Source of the DNA: Podocnemis expansa
Lineage: Eukaryota > Chordata > Testudines > Podocnemididae
DNA: 64,000 nucleotides
Direction: 5' to 3'
NCBI GenBank assembly: GCA_007922195.1
Contig: ML682059.1
Location: 11,180,814-11,244,813 of the forward strand
Shown here in pieces: positions 43,051 to 53,135 of the stretch; the first letter of the stretch is position 1, and the number at the start of each line of letters is the position of its first letter. The notes under the pieces were generated by a model. The model was not told where the DNA came from. It was given only the letters and a program-made list of their open reading frames with translations, and did not search any database. The position numbers and the translations under genes are program-made.

Positions 43051-44410
43051 CACACATGTGTAATGGGACTAGTGGATCCTGCAGAGGGATTTGAAGCAGG
43101 AGATGCTTTGTATTTTGAATGGGGTTAGGTCCTGTGGAAAAATAGTATATGGCCATGGAATAAAAGGGTCTCATAATGCACACATGCAAAGTAACTGAAT
43201 TAAGTTTGCGCAGACACCTCCAAACTTTTGAGCACTTTACTTTTTTTGTTTGTTACATATCTGTGTAAAATCGAATAACCAACTGTTCAAATTAGAACTG
43301 ATACATTAATAGAACTCTCTCTCACCATGTAAAGAAGAAACTTTTCTAAATTATCTTCATTTATTATGAAAGACAGGCATTTTTAATGTGGCAACTCTGA
43401 TAACATGGGGTAGTTTTACACTAATCTAAATGTATTTAAGATGAGCAGTTATTTACATACCAAATAACAGTGTACCTGAGTGGGTGGATGGAAAATATGA
43501 AACTCTGAGGTTAGGTAGAAAAGGACAAAATGTGTTAACATTTGTACATAGTGTGTACCTCTTAATATTCTTATACATTTGGAATAGAAAATCACTGTTT
43601 AAAAGTACTTTGGTGCATGTGATAGAAAGTTTTTGTTAAAAATTGTGATTTTATTAAAAAAGAGTCCTATATTTAACACATCAATATGAGTGAGTTTTAG
43701 AGTGTGAAATCACAAATCAAATCATTTTTTGACCATTTTTCTGTCATGGACCCTGTCACTGCCCCGTGATAAGACCCAGGGCACAGGCCCAGGCCACACC
43801 CCCAGGCCACGATCTGGCACCCTAGCCAGATCAGCCATCAGGCTCACGCCGCCTCCAGCCTGGCCCCAGATCCCCAGCTGGGTTCGAGGCCGGGAGAGGC
43901 GGGCACTCCAGAGGACACCCCTGCCAGGATCCCTGCTCCAGGATAGGGCTGGCCCGGACACTCAGGGCACTGGGGCTGAGACGCGAGGCATGTGCCCCAT
44001 GTGCCAGGCGCCAGCGACACCCCTGGTGGAAGGGGAAGTGTGAAGATGCAGACCCCTAGTAGAAGCTTCAAGAGGTATGGGGCCTGAAACAGGTTGACGT
44101 ATCTGAAAGCCAACAGGCTCACAGAGCAGAATAACTGTTACTACACGATTTGACAGGGAGCAGAATATGATTCCTCCATAGTCAGGCGTTCCTCCCCCTT
44201 TGGTCACACCAACACGGCCTCGCTAGCTCACTGCCTCTAGACAGGGGGAAGCTCCGGCCCTTGGGCAGGGCAGAGCAACTAAGAAGTTCAGAGGCCCTGG
44301 CAGCCCGCAGGCAAGGCAGGGCAGGAGCCCCTGGCTCTCAGGCAGGGTGGAAAGAGCACGCCGTCTGTGGCACACGGCAGGGGTTTGAGCAGCACCTCTG
44401 CTGTCTAAGG
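43051..44410. other. Intergenic, no gene seen
   Basis: AT-rich to 43740, then a GC-rich patch (43740-44400) whose overlapping frames on both strands have no domain. I see no splice-bounded exon. Confidence 0.45.
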
Positions 44411-44627
44411 TAGTGGTTCCCAACATTTTCTCTGCCGTGGCACACCTTACTACCTTTAATTTATTTGAGGCAGACCACCATATAGTTTCCAAATAAACTC
44501 ATGAATGTTCATGAACCAGTGAGCCAATCCAGAGCTCTTTGAGTAGTTTTTCAAAAAAATTTGTGGCATGCCTGCTCAGGCTTGATGGCACACTTGTGCG
44601 CTGTGGCACATTGATGGGGAAACACAG
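44411..44627 (-). mobile_element. Non-autonomous hAT-like element (CAGTGTTTCCCAACC family), copy 2
   Basis: Perfect 8-bp duplication GTCTAAGG (44403-44410 and 44628-44635). It starts TAGTGGTTCCCAACATTTTC with TGCCGTGGCACACC and ends GGGGAAACACAG, the inverse of the copy at 644-842. Confidence 0.92.
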
Positions 44628-45273
44628 GTCTAAGGCTCAGGCACTGAGTAGCTGCCACTCCAGGAGGAGGGGAGGGGGATTTGGGGCTACCTGACTCCAC
44701 TACATCCCAGCCCAGGGGCCTAGCAGCAGGGCAGTGCGCTGTCACTGGGAAATCTCCACAGTCGCCTGCTGATCTGGGTACAGGCCCCAACCCAACCACC
44801 CCTGGGCTACTTCTTACCCTCTACCCAGGTGGTACCTAGGTCCACGGGACATCCTCATTTACCATAGAGCAGGTGGCCAGCGGCAGTTCTGGCAGTTCCC
44901 CTGCAGGCACGGGCTCCTCAGCAGGCAGGGTACCTCTGGGCACATTGGTGAAAGCAGCATCCTGGAGCGAGCCCAGTGCATCCACCTCCCTTGCTGTCTC
45001 AGCTGCAACTGAGCTCTTCTCCAAAAGAATGTGAGTATCCTGTTGAACTTCTACCATGGTAATGCAGATGTTATAAATCACCTTTATCTTCTACATTGTG
45101 TAACCAGCAGCAGAAGGTGCAAGTTGTTTTTGGACGGATTTTAATGATACTCTGTCTAGCTAATGGCTTCGTTAAAAAGGTTATTTTAAGAAGCATTTTC
45201 AGTGCTGTGTAAAATGCTTTATTTTATTGTTCATATTAAATATGATAATCCTAAATGTATTCTAAGAAATTAT
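44628..45273. other. Intergenic, no gene seen
   Basis: GC-rich to about 45000 then AT-rich. Minus-strand short frames at 44551-45081 show no recognisable domain. Confidence 0.4.
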
Positions 45274-45721
45274 GGCTATGTCCACACATACATCATTATT
45301 TCAAAATAACCCATTTCAAAATGAGTGATTTTGACATAAAGTCCTTATTTCGAAATAAGTTAATTCGAATTAGCAGTTTGTTAATTCAAATTAAGGGAAA
45401 GCCTGCTTTTGAAATAGCTGTTGTTTCGAAATGGTTATTTCGAAACAAGGCCATTCGGACATGTTGTTTCGAAACAGTTGTTTCAAAACAACGGTGTTAT
45501 TTCAAAACAACGTGTCCGAATGCCGTTGTTTTGAAACAACTGTTTCGAAACAACGGCTATTTTGATTAGATGCAAGTTTTAATTGTTTTGAAATAACGGC
45601 CGTTATTTTGAAACAACAGATCCCGCTGTTTCGAAATAATGGTGTGTTGTGTGGACATGCCGCTTCTTATTTCGAAACAACCTCTGTTGTTTCGAAATAA
45701 GAAGCCTGTGTGGACATACCC
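45274..45721. mobile_element. Harbinger-like foldback MITE rich in TTTCGAAA
   Basis: Ends GGCTATGTCCACACA and TGTGTGGACATACCC are inverted repeats with the 3-bp duplication TAT (45271-45273 and 45722-45724). The interior consists of repeated TTTCGAAATAA / GTTGTTTCGAAACA words; GGACATGTTGTTTCGAAAC (45458-45476) can pair with several downstream inverses. Confidence 0.85.
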
Positions 45722-45724
45722 TAT

Positions 45725-47085
45725 GTGTCATTTCATTTTTTGACAGTGACTGGTAGCTATTTGGAAAACCTAAATTTGAGATTAAAATCAAGTGCCCCAG
45801 GTTGAACTCTGAAAGGGAGAATTCAGGCATGTGTGCTATCAAAGAGAGGCTGAGGTGTTGGAAGGAGAGTTTGATAGTAGTTGTCCATATCCCAGTCACT
45901 CGCCTCATGGCAGGGGCTTTGTGGACTCTGGAGCTGGAGAAAGGTGTTTGAAGAGGAAGAGGGTTCCCTGCCCTGAGTCGCAACTTCCATGCAAAAGTAA
46001 GGACAAAAGCAACTACAACTAGATTGGAGTATCTCTGATTGGTTCCTTTGCACAGCTAGCATTTACAGTCCACGAGAGGACCCAGTCAGTGGCAGTATGG
46101 CTTCTGTAGGAGTTGCCAAAGAGAGGTAATCAGAAGAACAGTTCGTGTGCTTGACAGCTTTTAGCAGAAAGGGTGGTGGGCCCAGGCCCAGGCCCTTCTC
46201 TATGGATACTTCAGATCTGATGTTGGGAGTGATTGTGGTCTCTCATTTGTGCTCCACACCTGAACTCTTCCCCACAGAGGGGACAGTGCCAGGAGAGCTC
46301 CCTAATAAAAGTTTACAGAGCTTTCCTTCTCCCTTTTACCTCATGCATGTTCTTTGGTTGGTTGGTTGTTTTTTTTGCATGCAAGGGGGCAGTCTGGCCC
46401 ACCCTTTTAGTAATTAAGCATAACCCAGAAATGTTTTAAAAAAATAGTTGTGGGCCAAACTTTGCAACCTTTGCTGGAAGAAACTTATACAAATAACCCT
46501 TCTGCTTAATCTGAAGAGGTGGTCCTATTTTTGTAAAGAATGTTTTATATTGATATAAATTACATGAAGAGAACTCAAACTTTTTGGAACATCATGGCTG
46601 TGACAAGTGGCATGAACTTTTTTTAGTTCTTTTACATTTAATTTCCATTTCATTAGAAACGATGAAATAAGATACATGTAAATCACATTGGAAAGAATCC
46701 TTGCCAGCCATGCTTAAGGCTCAGAGATCATGTTAAAAAGTCAAAGCTTTTACGATGTGCTTTAAAACAATACAATTTAGCCTCCTTATAAATACCCACT
46801 AAACCCTCTCCGGAAGGCAAAATTATCTGATTCAATGCTAACTGGATTCTTGATATTGTTACAAAAAACTATATAGTGTGTATATTAGTATTCTTGTATT
46901 TTGTGTTTAAAGTTTATGGAACTTTCAAAAGAAGAACAAAAAGAGAAGAGACTATGAAAGTAAATTTAAGATGCTGTTCATTTAAATAGCTCTTAGAGAG
47001 AACAAAAAATAATTGTTCAGGGATTTTTTAATTTTGCAATGTAATGTATTAGTCTGATATTAAGTATATGAAGCATATAGAATAG
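45725..47085. other. Intergenic, no gene seen
   Basis: AT-rich unique-looking sequence. No exon or recognisable repeat. Confidence 0.5.
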
Positions 47086-47185
47086 AATTGAATCATAGGG
47101 ACCTTATGAGATCATCTAGTCTAACCCCCTGGGGTTTGAACCTAGGATTTTCTGTATGTAAAGCAGGTATGCTAGCTACTACACT
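47086..47185 (-). mobile_element. tRNA-derived SINE with CR1-like tail, copy 1
   Basis: On the minus strand a tRNA-like head contains the B box GGTTCAAACCC, followed by GGGGTTAGACTAGATGATCT and CATAAGGTCCCTATGATTC, the CR1-type tail. This is the structure of turtle Cry-type SINEs. Confidence 0.85.
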
Positions 47186-47325
47186 ATATTCTTGCACAGG
47201 TTAGATTTTATTGTAATTAGTACCAGACCAAGGAAAAAAAGCCATCTCATTTAAATTTGAGTCACGTGAAAGGTGTTGATCCTGATTTGGTAAGTGAATG
47301 TGAATCTAAAAGGGTATGTCTATAC

Positions 47326-48633
47326 CAAGCACGGCCAAACCGTGGCTCAGGAGCCGCATGCTGGTCTTGAATGAAAAAGTGCAACTCATGGAAGAACCCA
47401 GCTTATATGTGGGTCCAAGAAAGGAAAGCAGCCCCAGCCAAAGAGTTTTAAATCGCCTGTCCCTGAGCATGCTCTGAACATGCTCGAGGTGGGGGGAGCC
47501 ACAGCCTGTGCCTAGTCCCCGGAGTGGCCAGATAACGGGGTCCTTTGGAGGTGGCAGGAACGTTGCTGGCGCTGGGCACCCCGGGCCATGTGCCTTGAAC
47601 CCCAGCGCCAGTGCTCCGGATCTCTGGCCCAATCAGGCTGGAAATCTGGGGCCCAGCCGCTGGTGGCCGCAGCGGCCCCATCCCCAGCCGGGGATCCAGG
47701 GCCTGGCTGCCCGCGGCCGTGGTGGTCCTGTCCCCGGCTGGGGATGCGGGCCCAGCCTCCTGCGGCCTCTTCCAGCCCTGTCCACAGCCGGGGATCTGGG
47801 GCCCGGCTGCCCGCAGCCGCAGCAGACAGTCTGGGGCCCAGCCGCGCTCGCTGGCGGTGGCCCCGTCCCCGTCCCCGGCCGGGGATGTGGGGCCTAGCTG
47901 CTCACAGTGGCGCGGCAGCACCGAGCCCTGTCCCTGGCCAAGGGGTGGGGCCCGGGCCCAGGCCCTGGGTCCTTCCCCCAGCCAGCGATGCCCCTGGGAG
48001 GTGGATCAGCCCAGGGAAGCCAGCATCAGGGCCTGGGGTTTAGGGAGGGGGGGAAGCATGGCATGGTTGGGATGGTGAGGAGAAGTGGTTACAGGGTTGA
48101 GGATCGATCAATCAATCAATCAATCAAATCATAGGGCTGGAAGGGACCTTGTGAGATCATTGAGTCCAACCCCCTGGGAATTGAACCCAGGACCTTCTGC
48201 ATGTTAAGCAGAGGTGCTAGCCAAGGATAGTGGGGAGAAGCACGGCATGGTCAGGATGGCGGGGACAAACATGGCAAGTTTACATTTTCTCATAGGCCCT
48301 AATGAGGTTTATTCGTTAAAATAAAAGTGTGTTTTACAAGTTCTTCTAAACGTGACATTGAATAATAAGAAACAAAAATACAAAGAAAGAAAATAGATCA
48401 TTTACTGTATCATATATTAGTTTTCATAGTAACCTTAAGTAATTACTAGAATCTGACTTTGGTAGGATCTCTATCTTCCCTCTTTTTACGATAGAATTAA
48501 AGTGTGCAATTAATTTTAAACTTAGTAATTTTGGAGTAGGTAAAAGTATATGGCTATATGCCTCAGTGCAGCTCTCAAAGGTTTAATAATTAACTTGTGT
48601 GGCTCTTGAGTTCCATTAGTTTGGCCATCCCTG
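47326..48633. mobile_element. hAT element (GGCCAAAC family), 1.3 kb
   Basis: Perfect 8-bp duplication GTCTATAC (47318-47325 and 48634-48641). Ends CAAGCACGGCCAAACCGTGG and TTTGGCCATCCCTG are inverted. Shares AGGAGCCGCATG and the GTGTTTTACAAGTTCTTCT stretch (inverse) with 25889-28163. The GC-rich left half has degenerate CCCGGCCGGGGAT-like units; the long frames there are artefacts. Confidence 0.88.
48105..48223 (-). mobile_element. tRNA-derived SINE with CR1-like tail, copy 2
   Basis: Minus strand: A-box-like TGGCTAGCACC, B box GGTTCAATTCC, CR1-like GGTTGGACTCAATGATCTC and GGTCCCTTCCAGCCCTATG, then a (TGAT)n tail. Flanked by AGGAT on both sides (48100-48104 and 48224-48228). It sits inside the hAT at 47326-48633. 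Confidence 0.9.
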
Positions 48634-48883
48634 GTCTATACTGAGCTGGAAGGTAGACTCCCAGACTAAGTAGACAGATTTGTGCTAACAGGGCTAGAGT
48701 GCTAAAAAATAACAATATGGACATTCCAGCTCAGACTGAGTTCAGGCTGTCATGCCTAGTGGGTAGGGTGGGCATGCCAGCACGTGTTCCAGCCTGCGAC
48801 AGAGTGTCCACATTCCTGTTATTAGTGCACTAGCTTGAGCCTCACTAGGGTGGTTTGCTCTTCGTCGCACCGCAGACATACCC

Positions 48884-50732
48884 AAAGAGTATGAGTTGGT
48901 CAAACTCACTGGGGCTGAAAGAATGAATGTTGCCATTTGCCTGACACCTCTGAATTAGACCCTGAAAGTTATTGCCTTCTAATGGCTGTTCAGTGGCCTA
49001 TGAAAAATGAGTGTGTGTGAGCTCAGCCCAGTGTCTCATGGATTGATGTCCGTATTCCAATAAAATGAAAAAGAATAATAACAAGTCTTTCCTTCCCCAA
49101 CTCACGGAATAAGTCCCACAGCTGGCAGTGCAAGAGACAAGGAATAGTTGTGGAAGCTGAACCGCCCTCCCCTCATTTAATGTCTCAGGCGTAAAGTACA
49201 GGATGCTTGTAAAAAACCTGAAACTCCAACTTACTGCATGACTGGCTTTCTTGGGGCTACAAATCCTTGGAACAAAATCTTCTAGTTGAAGATTTTTAAA
49301 GCCATATGAGAATTGAAATCAATGCATGTCACCTTGCTGTGTTTAAATTGATCCAGGAAGAGTGTTGGGATATTCTGTCATGAGGAATGATACAATTTTA
49401 TCATGGTGCATGGCTGTCTGAATAGCTTTCTTAACTTAGGAGAGCTGGTCCAAAAAAAAAAAAGAAAAAAAAGGGGAAAAAATGGTGAAAAATTCTGAGC
49501 TGTCAAGGTTGTTTTCATTATGTCTCTATTGCAATCACAAGGTGTGACTGCAACTCAGATATACATGCCTAGATTAATCCAGCTTTAATCCAACTGCAGC
49601 AAGGCACACTTCAGCCCAGAGCCAGGCTGTATGAGCCCACCCAGAACCTGGGGTAATTAGTTGGGGGTGGGGGGGCCGAGGGCTAGGCTACACTGAAATG
49701 CATAATACTATGGCTCCTCTGCTCTGGCTAGCAAGGTTAAAGTTAGCTCAGATATATCTATGCAAGCTATAATCTCATTTCGTGATTACTATAGACATAC
49801 CCACAAATGGCTAAATTTGTTACTCAAAATTTTACTGAGTGATTGAATGTTCTTGTTTACTGAAAACCTAACCATTTGATAATGGTGATGAAAAAATATT
49901 GTAAAAACATAGTTTTTCATGAATTTTTCTGATTTTGAAGATAAACTGGTTTTTACTTCAACAGGCTCTAAAATGTATATTGTCTCATTTTTACTTCTTG
50001 TAACATAAATTTGAAGTTTGTATTTCTTATCAAGTGGCTCAATTTTTTTGCAATAATAAAGATACCTGGAGTAAATACCTTTATCTCCTTGGCTGGCTCT
50101 GGAAAATCCCTTATAATACTTTGGTCAAAACAGAATATTCTGAGTCACTCTGAGTGCAGTTTTCAAAGGGTCCCTTACACCTTCACAACTCACAAGTCTA
50201 CGCATAAGTGCTTAAATTTTGAATTTTGCAGGTCTCAGAACTTGGCATGCTTAATGAATGCAAAAGACACACAAGGATTAAGGAATTATCTGTGATGTAC
50301 TGCCACAATTTGCTGTCTCAAAAAATTCTGCGTAAGTGATGCATGTGACATTCCCCCTGTATAAAACACACTTTTACCTTCCCAAAACATTTAATCAGTT
50401 CCATACTTTTTCTCCAACCCTTCCAAAATATAAATTATTTACTCTTAGCTAATTCATAATACAGCAATGCCACACTGAAAAAAATCCCTAAGTTTAAATA
50501 GATTGTATAGTCAAAATCAAAATGTTACAACTCTGTAATAAATGTTGACTATAAATACATATACTTCTGTCATCTCTTTTTCATGAAAATAAAGAATACA
50601 AAACCAGATTAAATCATATGTATTTTCAATAATAAAGAGAAGTTAATTTTTTTCTTTTTTAGTTTTTAATGTCTTTATTTTTTAGGACCAAGATCCACTT
50701 AACTTCAGACTTCCCTTTGCAGCCTAAAAAAT
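48884..50732. other. Intergenic, no gene seen
   Basis: AT-rich. 49679-49803 has GGGCTAGGCTACAC and ATAGACATACCC at its ends and may be another small Harbinger-like MITE without a clear duplication. Nothing else identified. Confidence 0.45.
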
Positions 50733-50799
50733 GGTGTGTGTGCGCGTGCACGCGCGTGCACACATGTAAATGATTCTTCACACACACACACACACACGT
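50733..50799. repeat. Microsatellite (GT)n ... (CA)n
   Basis: GTGTGTGTGCGCGTGCACGC and CGTGCACACATGT are followed, after an 18-bp spacer, by an (AC)n run. The two halves are inverse and could form a hairpin or Z-DNA. Confidence 0.9.
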
Positions 50800-51569
50800 A
50801 AGAAATATCATTTTACTAAGTCGATTTCCATAGTACATAGATATAATATATGGACATCATTTGGGGCATGTAAGATTCAATATACATTTTAACAGTAATT
50901 TAAAGCAAAGTATTGATGATGATGATGATACACTGAATTTTTAATCTCTTTCCTAATAGGCAGAGGATATCCCAGAGATATCTGCTTTTGTGGCCCGTAC
51001 TTCTCCCATAAAAATGGGTTGTGTGATACTCCCATATTGAGTTTTTAAAATTTGGTTTCTCTGCATTATGTTTCTTACCAGTGTTGGGTTTAACCCAGAA
51101 ATCAAATAATCTCTTAGGGTAAGATGATCCATGATCTCTGAGGCTTATATAATTCATGAATGCACTCACAACATTTTTATTTTTATTATATTTAATTCTT
51201 TCTCCATCACTAAGCAAATTTTTTCTGTTCATGTTTTGAATCCAGCTTGGCCCTTCACTGCACACAGAAGCTTGAGTGTATTTAAGATCTCTTCAAACAG
51301 ACAGGTCTCCTCTCTCTGTTCTGCAGATGCATGGGATTACACTGGAAGACACCAGCAAAGGAAGAGGTGGGCTACAGCAGGTGCAGGACTCCCACTTTGT
51401 AAAGTAGTAGTTTGGCCCTTTTGCTTTTCATCTGTTGATGAAGCAGCTGGCAGAGTGGGGCATGCATGTTTAGCCTATATAACAGCTGTCTTGGTCACAG
51501 CAACAGTGGTGACAGAGCGATCTATATACATTGGAGGATTGGGCCAAAAAAAAAAAATCTGATAAGGCT

Positions 51570-52208
51570 CAACAAGGACAAGTGCAGAGATTTTTCACTT
51601 AGGAAGCAAGAATACCATACATTGCTATAGACAGGGGACTGATTGGCTAGAGGCAGCAGTTCTGCAGAAAAGAAGCTGGGGGTTACACCAGACAAGAAGC
51701 TGGATATGAGTCAACAGTGTGTCCTTATTACCAAGATGGCTAATGGCATACTGGGCTGCATTCGTAGAAGCATTGCCAGCAGATCAAGGGAAGTGATTAT
51801 TAGCTTTTATTTGCCACTGATGAGGCCACATTTGAAGTATTGTGTCCAGTTTTGGGCCCCCTACCACAGAAAAGATGTGGACAAATTGGGGACAGATTAG
51901 TGGAGGGCAAAAAAAAAAAAAATAAAAATTAGGGGCTAGAGCGCATGAGTTTTAAGGAGAGGCTGAAAAACTCAGACTTATTTACTCTGCAGAAGAGAAG
52001 AATGTAGGGGATTTGATAGGAAGGTGGTGAAGCACTGGTATAGTTTACCTAGGGAGGTGGTAGAATCGCCATCCTTAAGGCTTCTTAAGGTGTAGCTTGA
52101 CAAAGCTCTGGCTGGGATGATTGGAGTTGATCCTGCTTTGAGCAAAGGGTTGGACTAGATGACTTCCTGAGATCCCTTCCAACCCCAATTTTCTATGATT
52201 CTGTGATT
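51570..52208 (+). pseudogene. CR1 LINE 3' fragment
   Basis: Translation shows [46 protein letters not shown] and a terminal PSNPNF-type 3' end with TTCCAACCCC and CTATGATTCTGTGATT. It aligns colinearly with residues about 325 onward of the RT frame at 12310-13962. Stops, an A-run and a deletion in the middle mark it as dead. Confidence 0.88.
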
Positions 52209-52971
52209 GCAGCCCACAGCTTGATAGTTGCCTAAGGGTATATCTGTGCTGTAAAGTGAAAGTGTATTTGTAGCAGTGATGAGCATACCTATCTTAGCTT
52301 TAATTTAGCTACCACAAATAACAAAAGTAATGAAGACATGGCGCAAGAAGAGTGTGTATGCAAGCTCCCTGGTAGACTTGTACCTTAGTTGCCAGCTCAG
52401 GAATTTGGGGAGAGATGGTAAGCAGATATTTGGACCGCATGTCAGTTAAATTGATTCATTTTTGTATGAAGAAGTGTGTGTGCGAGAGAAAGCCTCCTGC
52501 CATAGAAATCAAGACCAGTTGCTTGTTCCTTTAAATCTTGATGGTCAGTTTGCATTTGTTTATATTTTCAAGTCTATCTTTGTGAGGACACAGGCCAGAA
52601 ACTCATTTTTATAAAAAATATATCACCAACTGTAATTCGTCCAATTTTGGGTGCACAGATTTGAAGACAGCTTCTGAAATTTGGTCCCTAGAGGCTGTAG
52701 AAAATTCACTGCTCTAAGGTTGCATGTACCCAATATCAAGGCTAAGTCACTCAGTCTCTCCAGGACTTCCTTGACAGGTTGCAGAAGTTGCTCAAATCTG
52801 GATGAAGAGCCCTGGGGCTAGATTCTGGAGTCTGTTAGCCAGGTATGGTCCCAAGGAGAACTGAGTAATATGAAGGGTTTGAAAGAGTGGAAAGATAAGG
52901 TATACAACGCACTGCAAAACAGGTAACAGAAACTGATTTGCATGACCGAGACCCCAGATATTCAAAACAGA

Positions 52972-53135
52972 GTTCCAAAGGGGTAGCTGTGGTAGTCTGG
53001 TTCATCAAAACAAGCAAGGAGTCCTGTGTGGCACTAAAAGACTAACAAATTTATTTAAAATCTCTGATGAAGTGGGATTTTCTCCCATGAAAGCTCATGT
53101 GATAAATAAATTTGTTAGTCTTTAAGTGCCACAGG
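52972..53135. mobile_element. PLE tail, near-palindromic, core present
   Basis: A truncated minus arm (GTTCCAAAGGGGTAGCTGTG to GACTAACAAATTTATTTAAA) joins a plus arm with CTGATGA (53064-53070), stem II, GAAA and GCTCATGTG. Core and UH site are intact but stem I is lost at the junction. Confidence 0.8.

Larger units (their letters stand above)
47312..48883. mobile_element. Harbinger-like element carrying nested hAT and SINE
   Basis: Ends GGGTATGTCTATAC and CGCAGACATACCC, flanked by AAA on both sides (47309-47311 and 48884-48886). With the hAT at 47326-48633 and one copy of its duplication removed, the host is about 256 bp and reads through smoothly (TCTATAC then TGAGCTGGAAGG). Confidence 0.7.

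Noticed and set aside
47448..48078. Four overlapping frames of 129-157 codons
   Set aside because: GC-rich degenerate repeats in the hAT at 47326-48633; no stops because of composition.
48150..48223. tRNA gene
   Set aside because: Head of a SINE: the B box is present but it is fused to a CR1 tail and flanked by target duplications, with no full cloverleaf.
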